Source of the DNA: Thermoplasmatota archaeon
Lineage (GTDB): Archaea; Thermoplasmatota; Penumbrarchaeia; JANQNL01
Reading direction: 5' to 3'
Assembly (NCBI GenBank): GCA_028279585.1
Contig: JANQNL010000109.1
Location: 1-49,911, forward strand
Length of the DNA: 49,911 bases
Below, in pieces: positions 1 to 8,375 of this stretch (the stretch's first letter is position 1; the number at the start of each line of letters is the position of its first letter). A program made the translations under genes and the position numbers. A model generated the notes under the pieces. The model did not search any database. It was not told the DNA's origin and saw nothing but the letters and a program-made list of their open reading frames with translations.

Positions 1-247
1 AAGCGTCGTTGATATTGTCCACAGTGCCTCCGCCATTGTCCAGGATACCCAGGCCCTGGTTCTGGTAACCAAAGTAGACTATGTCGTTCGCCTCATCCAA
101 AGCCACTGCACTAAGTGCACCAGGTAGGATGGGGGTCGTGGCATGGTTCTCATCGATCAGCGTCACCTCAGCAGAAGCAAGAAGTGAGACACCACAGAAT
201 ATGAACAACGCCAAGGCCAATGATAGGAAGAGCTTGGTTCTGAACAA
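1..247 (-). CDS. Secreted protein, N-terminal fragment (runs off window)
   Basis: Read on the minus strand, the first 82 codons give a classic signal peptide (FRTK n-region, then a long Leu/Ala/Phe-rich core, with ASAE as a likely cleavage site near residue 30). It is followed by a segment with the ALDEANDIVYFGYQNQGLG pattern typical of beta-propeller blades. The gene continues beyond base 1, so family and length are unknown. No ATG is in frame near the signal peptide; the best start is TTG at 247, about 36 bases from a TATA-like stretch at 283-291. It is divergent from the Ig-repeat surface protein at 442. Function is not identifiable; an exported or cell-surface protein is the safe reading. 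Confidence 0.7.
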   Translation of the reverse strand, partial: MFRTKLFLSLALALFIFCGVSLLASAEVTLIDENHATTPILPGALSAVALDEANDIVYFGYQNQGLGILDNGGGTVDNINDA

Positions 248-282
248 CGATATGCCCCCGTCGATAAGATAGAACGAGCTAT

Positions 283-291
283 CATATATAT
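283..291 (-). promoter_or_regulatory. TATA box for the partial secreted-protein gene
   Basis: CATATATAT run in an AT-rich stretch; on the minus strand it lies about 36 bases upstream of the proposed TTG start at 247. Confidence 0.45.
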
Positions 292-361
292 TCGTGGTTT
301 TAACTTTTTGCGACAGAAGATAGTGTGAATGTATTAGTACTTGTCAGACGATTTTCAATAA

Positions 362-371
362 ATATATATAA
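362..371 (+). promoter_or_regulatory. TATA box for the Ig-repeat surface protein gene
   Basis: ATATATATAA stretch within a longer AT-rich segment. Transcription would start near 393, leaving a leader of about 50 bases before the ATG at 442, which has a GAGG ribosome site at 430-433. Confidence 0.6.
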
Positions 372-441
372 CCACGGCCTATTATTTCCAAGGTAGACCG
401 GGTCATGGACCTACTGGCCATACCTGGACGAGGCGATCAAA

Positions 442-3174
442 ATGAACCCATCCCGAAGGTCCCTGTTCCTTGCTATCGTACTTACGACACTGCTGATATT
501 AGTTCCACTCGCAGCATGTCTGAACGTCACTGGTCACGAGGAATCACGGACCAGTTCAAGGATGGAGGTCACCCTGCCCACATGGCAGCAAGGAGAATGG
601 TGGCGGTACAATCGGACCATGACCTTCAAGGAGGGAACCTCCACCACCACATACCAGATGACCATCAACTACACGATCACTTCAAACTCGGTCGAGGACT
701 CTGGTTATACTTGCTATCGTCTTGCATATTCTGCCCCCTACACTACATCAGGAAGTGCAGACCTCAGTGGAACGATCACCGGTGCCAAACACGTCCGCGT
801 CTCTGATCTAGCATTGATACGGAACAACTACACAGAGACAGGGATGGTCGATGGCACCACACCATACAATCACTTCTACGACCACGATTACAAGGACCCA
901 GACTACTATGACTTCTACGCTTTCCCCATCGAGCTCAAGATAGGCGACAAGTGGTTAGTTGACTCCCTGACAGAGACCCACTTTCGATCTGGTCTTCTTG
1001 GAAGCTTTAACACCATCAGGTTCGACAACTTCAATCTCTCTGTGGAGTATGTGACAGGGACCTACAAGACCGTCCCCGCAGGAACCTACTTCTGCCATCA
1101 GCTCGACGGCACCGATGCCAAAGGCCAGGACCAGAACTGGGACAAGCGTTTCTACTCCTATGGTCTTAAGAACTACGTCTACCAGGAGACCAAGTTCACC
1201 TACAACGACACCTTCGTCCTCACAACATTAGAGCGCCTTGAGGAGACCAATGTGGAGATAACCTCTGGCAACTCTCCACCAGAGCTCAACGACCCCAGAG
1301 CGAACCCGGCCACAGTGACCAACAACGATCAGACCACAACCAGGCTTTCTGTGGAGGTCACCGATGATGTTGGACTTGCAGCGACAAACCCTGTGGTCAT
1401 AAACCTCACGGCCATCGGATACGGCTCTGCTGTAGCTCTAACGAAGCAGACCTTGAGCGACCGTTATTATGTAGATACCACGGTCAAAGGTTCTACCGCT
1501 GGTGGGACATACTGGCTTAACGTCTCCGCAACAGATTCTGAGGGTCTGATGAACTGGACCTACATCGAGCTCAACGTCACGGACATCAATGCGAACACCC
1601 CACCTCGAGTTACAAATCCGTCCGCGGATCCCGATTCGGTAGATAACAGCGGCACTTCGACCTCGCTCCTATCAGTGGTGGTAACGGACACGAACCTCCG
1701 TGATGTCCTGGTTAACCTATCGTCGATCGGTGGTAATGCCACCCAGGAGATGTATGACGACACCACCCATGGCGACGTGACCGGTGGTGACAATCGATAC
1801 TCATTCAGAGCAACCATCCCGATCTTGACCGTACCAGATCTATACCAGTTCAGGGTAACCGCCACAGATGATCAGGACGCTGTGAACGATACGGTCTTCA
1901 TCAATCTCACGGTAACTGACCATATGGTCACGAACACACCACCGATCCTTGATGATCCTGCAGCTACACCAGCCACTGTAGATAATAGCGGAACAGGAAC
2001 AACGCTCCTTACTATCGAGGCCACGGACCCTGACGAAGGTGATGTGGTCACCGTCCAGGTCGATATGACCCAGTTCGGTGGGGACGAGCATACGGAAATG
2101 TGGGACGATGGGACCCATGGAGACCCGACCTCCGGTGACAATGTGTTCTCGTACGAGTTCACAGTGCCTGTGGACTTTCCAGAGGGGACCTACGACCTGC
2201 CAGTTCGCGCGTTCGATGTAGCACACGACGTATCAACTGCGACCATCCAGTTGAGCGTGTACGAGGAAGGTGGGAATGCACCTCCAGTCATCTACGCGGC
2301 ACAGGCCTCTCCTCCAGCAGTTGCCAACGATGGTGCGACCCCGGTCCTGTTTGAGGTCCAGATCATGGATGATAACCCCGAGGACAGCCACACTGTGATC
2401 ATGAACCTGTCACTTATCGGAGGAGAGGCAGAACAGGAGCTCAATGATAGGGGCGACTACGGTGACGCCATCATGGGTGACGGGATATTCTCGTTCCAGA
2501 CCCAGGTCCCAGAATCCGTCACGGTCGGTACGAAGCTTCTCTCGATATATGTTGAGGATGATGGTGACCCGGTCAAGAGCGCCAGTTCATCTCTGGAACT
2601 TGTTATTTCGACCAATGCTGTACCATTCATATCGATAATCTATATCAATCCACCCTCTCCATTGGAGCGGTCCAACGAGACCATCCTCATCCAGGCCCAG
2701 GTCACAGACCCAGAAGGTGATCCACTGACGGTAACAGTTGACCTGTCACCACTTGGACTTTCCAACAGATATCCAATGAAGGATATAGGTACTGGTGGTG
2801 ACACCACACCTGATGATGGCTGGTTCGCTGCAGAGTTCGAGCTTCCGTACAATGTGAACGAAGGGAACTATACGCTCACAGTGACCGCCCATGACGAACT
2901 CAACTCCGGAACACCTGTGGAGATGGACAAGGTCCTGCGTGTACAGATGAACAACACCAATGGCGGGGGAGGCAACGGTACACCACCCGAACCTGAACCT
3001 CCAGAGGAGGATGACCTTGGAGCTCTCCTTCTACCAATGATAGTCATCGGTGTTGCTTTCGTCATTGTCGTTGCTGTCATGCTCTTCATGATCAGGCGCA
3101 GGCCTGGTGGCCCCGGTGGAGATGGTGAGGAAGGTAAAGAGGAAGAAGAGCAGAAGACCATGAGGATCGGTTGA
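442..3174 (+). CDS. Membrane-anchored surface protein with Ig-like repeats
   Basis: This 910-residue exported protein has an N-terminal signal peptide (SRR n-region, hydrophobic core to about residue 26), a non-repetitive domain (about 40-270), then at least five tandem Ig/cadherin-like repeats. It ends with a Pro/Glu linker, one membrane helix (LLLPMIVIGVAFVIVVAVML region) and a short RRR plus Glu/Lys-rich cytoplasmic tail. Four repeats carry a motif like MWDDGTHGDPTSGDNVFSY, an Asp/Gly-rich loop resembling the choice-of-anchor X type domain and plausibly calcium-binding. Many N-x-S/T sequons fit N-glycosylation. A probable role is cell-envelope or S-layer-associated adhesion. Start chosen for the GAGG site 8 bases upstream; the overlapping ORF starting at 405 is a shadow. 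Same architecture as the giant protein at 42695. Confidence 0.85.
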   Translation: MNPSRRSLFLAIVLTTLLILVPLAACLNVTGHEESRTSSRMEVTLPTWQQGEWWRYNRTMTFKEGTSTTTYQMTINYTITSNSVEDSGYTCYRLAYSAPYTTSGSADLSGTITGAKHVRVSDLALIRNNYTETGMVDGTTPYNHFYDHDYKDPDYYDFYAFPIELKIGDKWLVDSLTETHFRSGLLGSFNTIRFDNFNLSVEYVTGTYKTVPAGTYFCHQLDGTDAKGQDQNWDKRFYSYGLKNYVYQETKFTYNDTFVLTTLERLEETNVEITSGNSPPELNDPRANPATVTNNDQTTTRLSVEVTDDVGLAATNPVVINLTAIGYGSAVALTKQTLSDRYYVDTTVKGSTAGGTYWLNVSATDSEGLMNWTYIELNVTDINANTPPRVTNPSADPDSVDNSGTSTSLLSVVVTDTNLRDVLVNLSSIGGNATQEMYDDTTHGDVTGGDNRYSFRATIPILTVPDLYQFRVTATDDQDAVNDTVFINLTVTDHMVTNTPPILDDPAATPATVDNSGTGTTLLTIEATDPDEGDVVTVQVDMTQFGGDEHTEMWDDGTHGDPTSGDNVFSYEFTVPVDFPEGTYDLPVRAFDVAHDVSTATIQLSVYEEGGNAPPVIYAAQASPPAVANDGATPVLFEVQIMDDNPEDSHTVIMNLSLIGGEAEQELNDRGDYGDAIMGDGIFSFQTQVPESVTVGTKLLSIYVEDDGDPVKSASSSLELVISTNAVPFISIIYINPPSPLERSNETILIQAQVTDPEGDPLTVTVDLSPLGLSNRYPMKDIGTGGDTTPDDGWFAAEFELPYNVNEGNYTLTVTAHDELNSGTPVEMDKVLRVQMNNTNGGGGNGTPPEPEPPEEDDLGALLLPMIVIGVAFVIVVAVMLFMIRRRPGGPGGDGEEGKEEEEQKTMRIG

Positions 3175-3176
3175 GC

Positions 3177-4385
3177 ATGACAGAAGATGCTGGGGATGGA
3201 AGCCTTACAGAGATAACCGAGGGGAAGACCTCGGTCCTCGTACCATCCGGGAACCTTGCATCAGACCACGGCCCTGGGACAAAGGAGTCCGGAGCATCGT
3301 TCTTCAACCCTGCCATGGAGCAGAACAGGGACCTTTCTGTGTTGATGACAGCGGTAGAGGTCCAGCGCAGGCTCGAGGTCGGCATGACCAGAGCTCCCAT
3401 CTCGTATCTGGACGGACTTTCGGCATCCGGCATCCGCGGGATCCGCATGGACCTGGAAGCGAACCTGGTGGAGGAGCTTCCGTTAGAGATACTATGCAAC
3501 GACTGGGACCTGAACTCTTTCCATCTCATCCTAAAGAACATCGAGCATTCTGGTGCCCAGAACACGTTCGCCACCAACGAGAACCTGTCCATGCTCATGC
3601 TGGACCATCGGTTCGACATGGTGGATGTGGACCCGTTCGGCACTCCAGTTCCTTTCATCGATGCGGCCGTACGTGCGGTCAAGGACCATGGGATCCTTTC
3701 GGTGACAGCAACCGATACCGCAGCCCTGTGTGGAGCTTCGGTGAAGGCTTGCGACCGAAAGTATCATGCCCGTCCGGTCAAGACCGCCATGTGCCATGAG
3801 ACCGCCATCAGGATACTGGCAGGGTATGTCCAGCGCATCGCAGGTACCCATGAGCGCGCCCTCACTCCTATCCTATCCTACTCCAGCGACCACTTCGTTC
3901 GTGTGTACTTCCGTGTCCGTAAAGGTGCTGGTCGGTCCGACGAGGTCCTTGGAGGTCAGGGTCTCATCGCATTCGATTCGGATGTGGAATGGAAGCTGGT
4001 GGACCAGGGATTCCAGCAAGGAAGTGCGAAGAAAGGTATCGCAGGCCCGATGTGGCTCGGCCCCTTGCACGATAAGGCAATGCTCAAGCGCATACATGAC
4101 ATGCTACAGGAGGAGCAATGGCAGTACCTGGGGGCCCACAAGGTACTCTCCCAGCTTGTGGAGAGGATGCTCGTGGAGGTCGACCTGGGCCCACTGTTCT
4201 ACGAGACCAACGAGCTTGCCAGACACTTCTCCACCTCCCCAGTCGGAATGGATGTGATCAAAGAGCAGTTGGAGAAGGAGGGCTTCCTGTTCTGCCGTGC
4301 GTCCATCGACCCGAATGGCTTCCGGACCGATGCCACGCTCGACGTGCTAGAAAAGATATACATGGCCGACCCTACTCAAAAGTGA
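3177..4385 (+). CDS. trm1: tRNA (guanine(26)-N(2))-dimethyltransferase Trm1
   Basis: About 402 residues, the normal length for archaeal Trm1, which uses SAM to make N2,N2-dimethylguanosine at tRNA position 26. The opening EGKTSVLVPSG and NPAMEQNRDLSV, the SAM loop DGLSASGIRG (about 79-88), the catalytic DVDPFGTP (about 150-157) and the late GPMWLGPLHD motif are all present. The C-terminal insert before GPMWLG shows no CxxC pairs, although some family members carry a zinc knuckle there. Its start overlaps the end of the surface protein gene: TTG at 3171 or ATG at 3177 are both possible, with GAGG at 3162-3165 serving either. The GNAT gene follows after 4 bases, suggesting co-transcription. Confidence 0.93.
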   Translation: MTEDAGDGSLTEITEGKTSVLVPSGNLASDHGPGTKESGASFFNPAMEQNRDLSVLMTAVEVQRRLEVGMTRAPISYLDGLSASGIRGIRMDLEANLVEELPLEILCNDWDLNSFHLILKNIEHSGAQNTFATNENLSMLMLDHRFDMVDVDPFGTPVPFIDAAVRAVKDHGILSVTATDTAALCGASVKACDRKYHARPVKTAMCHETAIRILAGYVQRIAGTHERALTPILSYSSDHFVRVYFRVRKGAGRSDEVLGGQGLIAFDSDVEWKLVDQGFQQGSAKKGIAGPMWLGPLHDKAMLKRIHDMLQEEQWQYLGAHKVLSQLVERMLVEVDLGPLFYETNELARHFSTSPVGMDVIKEQLEKEGFLFCRASIDPNGFRTDATLDVLEKIYMADPTQK

Positions 4386-4389
4386 TAGG

Positions 4390-4899
4390 ATGGCGATATT
4401 CCGAACCACTCACCTAGCCCAAGCCTCGGCAAAGGATGCATACGACGTCCATACCAAGGCTATCCGGGCTATGTTCGAATATGTTGGTGATTACTACCCC
4501 CAACCAGCCAAGATGTTCGACTGGGAGCATGTGTCTATGGAGCATGTCCAGCGGCGGTTTGCGAACTCCCAGGTGTTCCAGTTCGTTACTTACGACGAGG
4601 ACCAGGTCCCGGTGGGTTATTGTTTTGGCGAGATCCACGGTCCATCAGGTTATGGGTTCATTCACTTCTTCGGTGTTGCTCCAGAGGTATTCGGCAAGGG
4701 AGCTGCTGACAACCAGATGAGGTTCGTGCTCAAGTTCCTGCATGACCAGGGTGTGCACAAGGTGTCGCTTGTGACCTTTCCCGTGAACGAGCGGGCTGTG
4801 AAGTTCTACAAGCGGAACGGGTGGGAGGAGGAAGTGTTGCTCAAGCAGCATTGGTGGGGGGTTGACTATTTGCAGTTGAGCTACTGGATAGAGCCATAA
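4390..4899 (+). CDS. GNAT-family N-acetyltransferase
   Basis: 169-residue single-domain acetyltransferase. Residues about 75-150 show the GNAT fold: a beta-bulge strand (GYGFIHFFGVAPEVFGKG), the acetyl-CoA pyrophosphate loop in degenerate form (FGKGAADNQMRFVL instead of RxxGxG/A) and the terminal strand-helix VNERAVKFYKRNGWEE. The substrate cannot be told; targets of this family include protein N-termini, ribosomal proteins and small amines. It follows trm1 by 4 bases. Its last four codons form the outer left arm of a 135-base nested inverted repeat downstream. Confidence 0.85.
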   Translation: MAIFRTTHLAQASAKDAYDVHTKAIRAMFEYVGDYYPQPAKMFDWEHVSMEHVQRRFANSQVFQFVTYDEDQVPVGYCFGEIHGPSGYGFIHFFGVAPEVFGKGAADNQMRFVLKFLHDQGVHKVSLVTFPVNERAVKFYKRNGWEEEVLLKQHWWGVDYLQLSYWIEP

Positions 4900-5020
4900 G
4901 GCGAGATATCTGCGAGACCCCATTGTTGAAAAATATCATTTCGTCCTAGGCTGCAAGCTGAAAGTTGTGGGACGAAATGACCTTTCTTCGTCTCGGAGAT
5001 ATTGAGCTCTGGCTCTATCC
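4886..5020 (+). repeat. Nested long inverted repeat (element 1) between convergent genes
   Basis: Three concentric arm pairs: GGATAGAGCCA at 4886-4896 with TGGCTCTATCC at 5010-5020 (11/11); ATATCTGCGAGAC at 4906-4918 with GTCTCGGAGATAT at 4990-5002 (12/13); TCATTTCGTCC at 4936-4946 with GGACGAAATGA at 4970-4980 (11/11), leaving a 23-base apical loop. The outer left arm lies inside the last codons of the GNAT gene. It sits between convergent genes (GNAT and the minus-strand gene ending at 5064), so a bidirectional 3'-end or termination role is possible. Confidence 0.75.
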
Positions 5021-5063
5021 TGGCGAAACGCAAATGGTCAACCTACTGGAGAAGGTACATCCC

Positions 5064-6335
5064 TTACTCCTGTCCCCTTCTGAACAGGATCACATATCCG
5101 GCCAAGATCGCTCCGAATCCTATGAGAACTGCTGCTGCAAAGAAGATGAACGTCCCGATGTTCTGACGTCCGTCCGCCCTGTCCACCAGTGGGTTATCGT
5201 CGTAATTGTGGGGGTCTGTACCTTCGTCCAGCTCCTGCTGGTCGTCGAAGCCGTCATTGTCGTCGTCCTCGTCCTGCCAGTCGGGCTCGTTATCGTTGTC
5301 AGAATCCACGGACGGATCGAAGACGAGGATGCCGATGGTCCCGTTACCCTGGTCCTCTGCCCATGTGAAGATACCATCATGAACAGCTATATCGGAAGCC
5401 GTCTCCATGTGGCCAAGTTGTTTCCATACTCCGTCGAACAGAAGATAGGTCCGGTTACCGTCGATCATGTTTCCCTTGACCATGAGGTTTCCTTTTGAGA
5501 ATGCCATACTATAGACGATACCAGGGAAAACTTGATCGGTTCCAGTCCCGGTCACGATGTCGGTTATAATGATCCTGGTTGAACCATTGGTCTGGGTCTG
5601 GCAATGGGCCAGGTGGCCATCTCCGATGTAGAATGGACCATCGGTGGTCGACCTTTCCAACAGGACCTCGTCCTTGGCAAGGTCATGGACCACGATGTCC
5701 GTGGTCCTTCGGTATGCGAGCCATGGTTCTTCAGGGTCCATGATCACATTGGGAGCATTTCCGACATTCGGGGAGCTCAACCTGTCAGGTGTCAACCTGT
5801 CGACAAGGATGGTCTGGCGCATGTCTAGGATGGTTGCGTGGTAGAACCCTCTAGCCGCTCCACTGATGATGACGAACTCCTCGTTGAAGGTGGCGTCGAG
5901 ATAGTCCATCGCTGGTCCTCCCCCACCTGGACCATACACATACGAGAACGGTGTGAGGTCCTGATCGGCAGTCCCGTTGAGGTTCCAAATATCGAACTTC
6001 GTTAGGAACGAGTCTTCCCAATGGGCTGTGGGTATTGGACCATAATAGCTGCTGTTTGAGATGTCCTCTCCATCGTAGGTCCGTATCTCATGGGTCTCAT
6101 GATCGATCCAATGTATCCCCATTGGACCTTTCCATGGCCCATAGAAATTAGTCGAGCAGTTCGATACGAACTCCACCCCTCGAGTAGCATACTCCCACCG
6201 GTTCAGCGTGAACTCGTCAGGCCCCTCCTCCTCATCAGCCAGAGCGGGCAAGCAAGCTACCACCATGACCATTACAGCAAGGACCGCGAACCGACCAGAG
6301 AACCCGCGCATACCCGTCCATACCCGTCGTGTCAT
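5064..6335 (-). CDS. Exported membrane-anchored protein, beta-propeller-like with calcium-motif stalk
   Basis: A signal peptide (GFSGRFAVLAVMVMVVACLPALA) is followed by about 300 residues of WD/Kelch-like repeated strands (for example YGPWKGPMGIHWIDHETHEI). Then comes an Asp-rich thrombospondin-type-3-like stretch (DSDNDNEPDWQDEDDDNDGF) ending in GTDP, a C-terminal helix (FIFFAAAVLIGFGAILAGYVI) and RRGQE. The layout fits a surface protein whose folded head sits on a calcium-stiffened stalk. The open frame begins at 6416, but upstream codons lie in the divergent promoter region; ATG at 6335 or 6311 both give a proper signal peptide. No enzyme motif is seen. Confidence 0.75.
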   Translation of the reverse strand: MTRRVWTGMRGFSGRFAVLAVMVMVVACLPALADEEEGPDEFTLNRWEYATRGVEFVSNCSTNFYGPWKGPMGIHWIDHETHEIRTYDGEDISNSSYYGPIPTAHWEDSFLTKFDIWNLNGTADQDLTPFSYVYGPGGGGPAMDYLDATFNEEFVIISGAARGFYHATILDMRQTILVDRLTPDRLSSPNVGNAPNVIMDPEEPWLAYRRTTDIVVHDLAKDEVLLERSTTDGPFYIGDGHLAHCQTQTNGSTRIIITDIVTGTGTDQVFPGIVYSMAFSKGNLMVKGNMIDGNRTYLLFDGVWKQLGHMETASDIAVHDGIFTWAEDQGNGTIGILVFDPSVDSDNDNEPDWQDEDDDNDGFDDQQELDEGTDPHNYDDNPLVDRADGRQNIGTFIFFAAAVLIGFGAILAGYVILFRRGQE

Positions 6336-6405
6336 TAAAACATAGTGGTCCCCATCTGACACAAAGACTTTATCGCACGTTATCGCTCGCCAACCAAGTG
6401 ATACC

Positions 6406-7764
6406 ATGGACCACATGTTCCGTGCCTACGACATCCGCGGCATCTTCGGAAAGGACCTGACCTGTGACGTCATGCTCAACATCGGCAAGGCGCTGGGTAC
6501 CTACGTCAAGAAGGAGTATGATGGCAAGCCCATCTCCCTCGGCTACGATATCCGTACCTCCAGCCCTGCCCTGGCCATGTGCCTGAAGGCTGGCCTGAAC
6601 GCCAGGGGCATCACGGTCATCGATGCCGGTGAGGTCGCGTTCGGCGAGGCCTTGTTCACTGGCTGGCGCTCCGAGGTCCCGCTCATAGCGTTCATCACTG
6701 CATCTCATCTGAAGTCAGAATGGAACGGGCTCAAGCTCTACTATGGAGATGGTGTCGGCTTCCCGACAGAGGAGATAATGCGGCTCAAGGAGATGGTCAA
6801 GTCCTGCGAGGGATGTGATGAGACCTGGGAGAATGTGGGCTACATCAGGGACGTGAACATGCACCAGGAATATGTCGGCCACTTCGCGGATACCTTCAAG
6901 CTCGGTGATGCTGGGCTCAAGGTCGCTGTGGACTGCGGTTCTGGAGCAGCCTGCTTGAACGCTCCGGACATCATGCGTGCAGTGGGCTTCGATGTGGTGG
7001 AGGTGTTCTGTAAGCCAGACCCCTCCTATCCCACCAGGGACCCAGAGCCTGCCGACGAGCATCTTGGCGAGCTGAAGAAGGTCGTCGTCGAGCAGGGTTG
7101 CAGTTTCGGTGTGGCCTTTGATGGTGATGGGGACCGTGCAGTGATAGTCGATGACCTGGGAAGGACGCTCGGTGCTGACGTGTCCGGGACCATCATGGCC
7201 CAGCATCTGGTCGAGAACGGCAGGCCCAAGATGGTCATCGCGAACGTGGAGTCCTCCAGGGTCATCGAGAGCGTCCTGGAACCAATGGGCGTTGAGGTCA
7301 TGCGCATTAAGGTCGGCCATACCTTCTTGACCCTGGAAGCAAAGAAGCACAACGCAGCGATCGGCATAGAGCGGTCTGGTCACATCATAGTTCCAGAGGT
7401 GTTCCTGTTCGACGACGCTATGGTCGTCCCACCTGTTCTTGGAAGGGTCCTTGCAGATCATGGTGGCAAGCTCTCCGAGCTGGTTGACGCATTACCCAAG
7501 TTCAACACCAGGGCGGTCAAGGTCGATGCACCGGACGAGACCAAGTTCGATGTCATCGAGAGGCTTCAGGAGAAGTTCAAGGCCGAGTATGACAAGGTCA
7601 ACACCATGGACGGTGCCCGGGTGGACCTGGACAAGGGATGGGTACTCATCAGGGCCTCTAACACCTCACCGATGATCAGGCTCACAGCAGAGGCCGATAC
7701 GGAAGAAGATCTCGACGCGCTGATAGAGCAGTTCGAGAAGGTCCTTCGGGCCGAGATCGAGTAG
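6406..7764 (+). CDS. Phosphomannomutase/phosphoglucomutase (alpha-D-phosphohexomutase family)
   Basis: 452 residues, the family norm. It interconverts hexose-1- and hexose-6-phosphates and supplies nucleotide-sugar precursors for glycans. Domain order and motifs: N-terminal FRAYDIRGIFG; phosphoserine loop TASHLKSEWNGLK with Ser100 as the phosphorylated residue; metal loop FDGDGDR (Asp239, 241, 243); sugar-binding GIERSGH (320-326); C-terminal phosphate loop RASNTSP near 416. The phosphoserine loop departs from the usual TASHNP by having Leu-Lys. PMM, PGM or GlmM specificity cannot be fixed by sequence reading. An M at residue 4 is an alternative start. It is divergent from the minus-strand surface protein. 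Confidence 0.92.
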   Translation: MDHMFRAYDIRGIFGKDLTCDVMLNIGKALGTYVKKEYDGKPISLGYDIRTSSPALAMCLKAGLNARGITVIDAGEVAFGEALFTGWRSEVPLIAFITASHLKSEWNGLKLYYGDGVGFPTEEIMRLKEMVKSCEGCDETWENVGYIRDVNMHQEYVGHFADTFKLGDAGLKVAVDCGSGAACLNAPDIMRAVGFDVVEVFCKPDPSYPTRDPEPADEHLGELKKVVVEQGCSFGVAFDGDGDRAVIVDDLGRTLGADVSGTIMAQHLVENGRPKMVIANVESSRVIESVLEPMGVEVMRIKVGHTFLTLEAKKHNAAIGIERSGHIIVPEVFLFDDAMVVPPVLGRVLADHGGKLSELVDALPKFNTRAVKVDAPDETKFDVIERLQEKFKAEYDKVNTMDGARVDLDKGWVLIRASNTSPMIRLTAEADTEEDLDALIEQFEKVLRAEIE

Positions 7765-7942
7765 TCGCAAAAGGGCTCTCAAATACTGCGGATCGTAACA
7801 GTCCGGTTTTTCTTCGACCCAGTCCATTTTTATGTGTCCAGATGGTGTAACGTACGGTCCATTGATGATACCTCATTTTTCAATTTGTTACAGGCCCTAC
7901 GTTAGGCCATTTCTTTTCGGTATACAGTACCATTCATAAGGT

Positions 7943-7950
7943 ACATATAG
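7943..7950 (+). promoter_or_regulatory. TATA box of the ATP synthase operon
   Basis: ACATATAG at 7943-7950; the expected start of transcription is near 7973, giving a leader of about 50 bases that contains the 7982-8002 palindrome and an AGGGG ribosome site at 8011-8015. Confidence 0.5.
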
Positions 7951-7981
7951 CGGGCCATCATTGACCCAAACGCCGGCTCGG

Positions 7982-8002
7982 GTCTGGCCCTATAGGCCAG
8001 AC
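7982..8002 (+). promoter_or_regulatory. Perfect palindrome in the ATP synthase operon leader
   Basis: GTCTGGCC at 7982-7989 and GGCCAGAC at 7995-8002 are exact complements around CTATA. It begins about 10 bases after the predicted transcript start and 22 bases before the atpH ATG. It could be a repressor operator or an RNA hairpin that tunes translation of the operon. Confidence 0.6.
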
Positions 8003-8023
8003 AAAGCTGCAGGGGACGTGTTC

Positions 8024-8347
8024 ATGGACCTAAAGGACATGCAGAGATTGCGGGAGGCCGAAGCCTCGGCCGACCTAGTGGTCGAGGATGCCCGGAAGAA
8101 GGCCAAATCTGCTTTGGACGAAGCTCATCGCGATGCGGAGAGCCTTGAAAGGAAGTACAAGCAGAAGGCCGAGAAACAGACAGCTGACATCAGGAAGAAG
8201 GCGAAGGTCGAGGGGCAGACCAAGCGTGACAAGGTCCTGAAGGAAGCTGACACAGAGGTCCATGGGTTCATCGACCAGAACCGTTCGAAGGTGGATGCAG
8301 CAGCAAAGATCGTCGCCAAGCAGTTGTTCGACGAGTCTGGCAACTAA
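8024..8347 (+). CDS. atpH: A/V-type ATP synthase subunit H (peripheral stalk)
   Basis: 107 residues, almost entirely a charged alpha-helical coiled coil (MDLKDMQRLREAEASADLV onward). It is rich in Ala/Lys/Glu heptads and ends in AAKIVAKQLFDESGN. This is the pattern of archaeal AhaH/subunit H (G), which pairs with subunit E to form the peripheral stalks holding the A3B3 head. As first gene of the operon it occupies the usual position. The frame is open from 7961, but that part overlaps the promoter; ATG 8024 has AGGGG 8 bases upstream. Confidence 0.85.
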   Translation: MDLKDMQRLREAEASADLVVEDARKKAKSALDEAHRDAESLERKYKQKAEKQTADIRKKAKVEGQTKRDKVLKEADTEVHGFIDQNRSKVDAAAKIVAKQLFDESGN

Positions 8348-8375
8348 GTTCATTTTATCATTGAGGGTTGAGCGA

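Larger units (their letters stand above)
7765..8023. other. Intergenic region: T-rich 3' end of the mutase gene and ATPase operon promoter
   Basis: No ORF with coding character. Two T-runs (about 7806-7811 and 7828-7833) are candidate archaeal termination sites for the upstream mutase gene. Further on come a short symmetric CCTACGTTAGG, then the promoter and a palindromic leader described separately. Confidence 0.5.

Noticed and set aside
442..520. Lipobox-like LAAC at the end of the signal peptide, with similar Cys in the exported proteins at 5064, 35911 and 36960
   Set aside because: The positions vary, all four proteins have another membrane helix, and a standard A-x-A type site follows in some of them, so lipidation is not needed and cannot be shown.
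405..806. Overlapping plus-strand ORF of 133 codons
   Set aside because: His/Arg-rich translation without domain character, lying across the signal peptide of the well-supported gene at 442.
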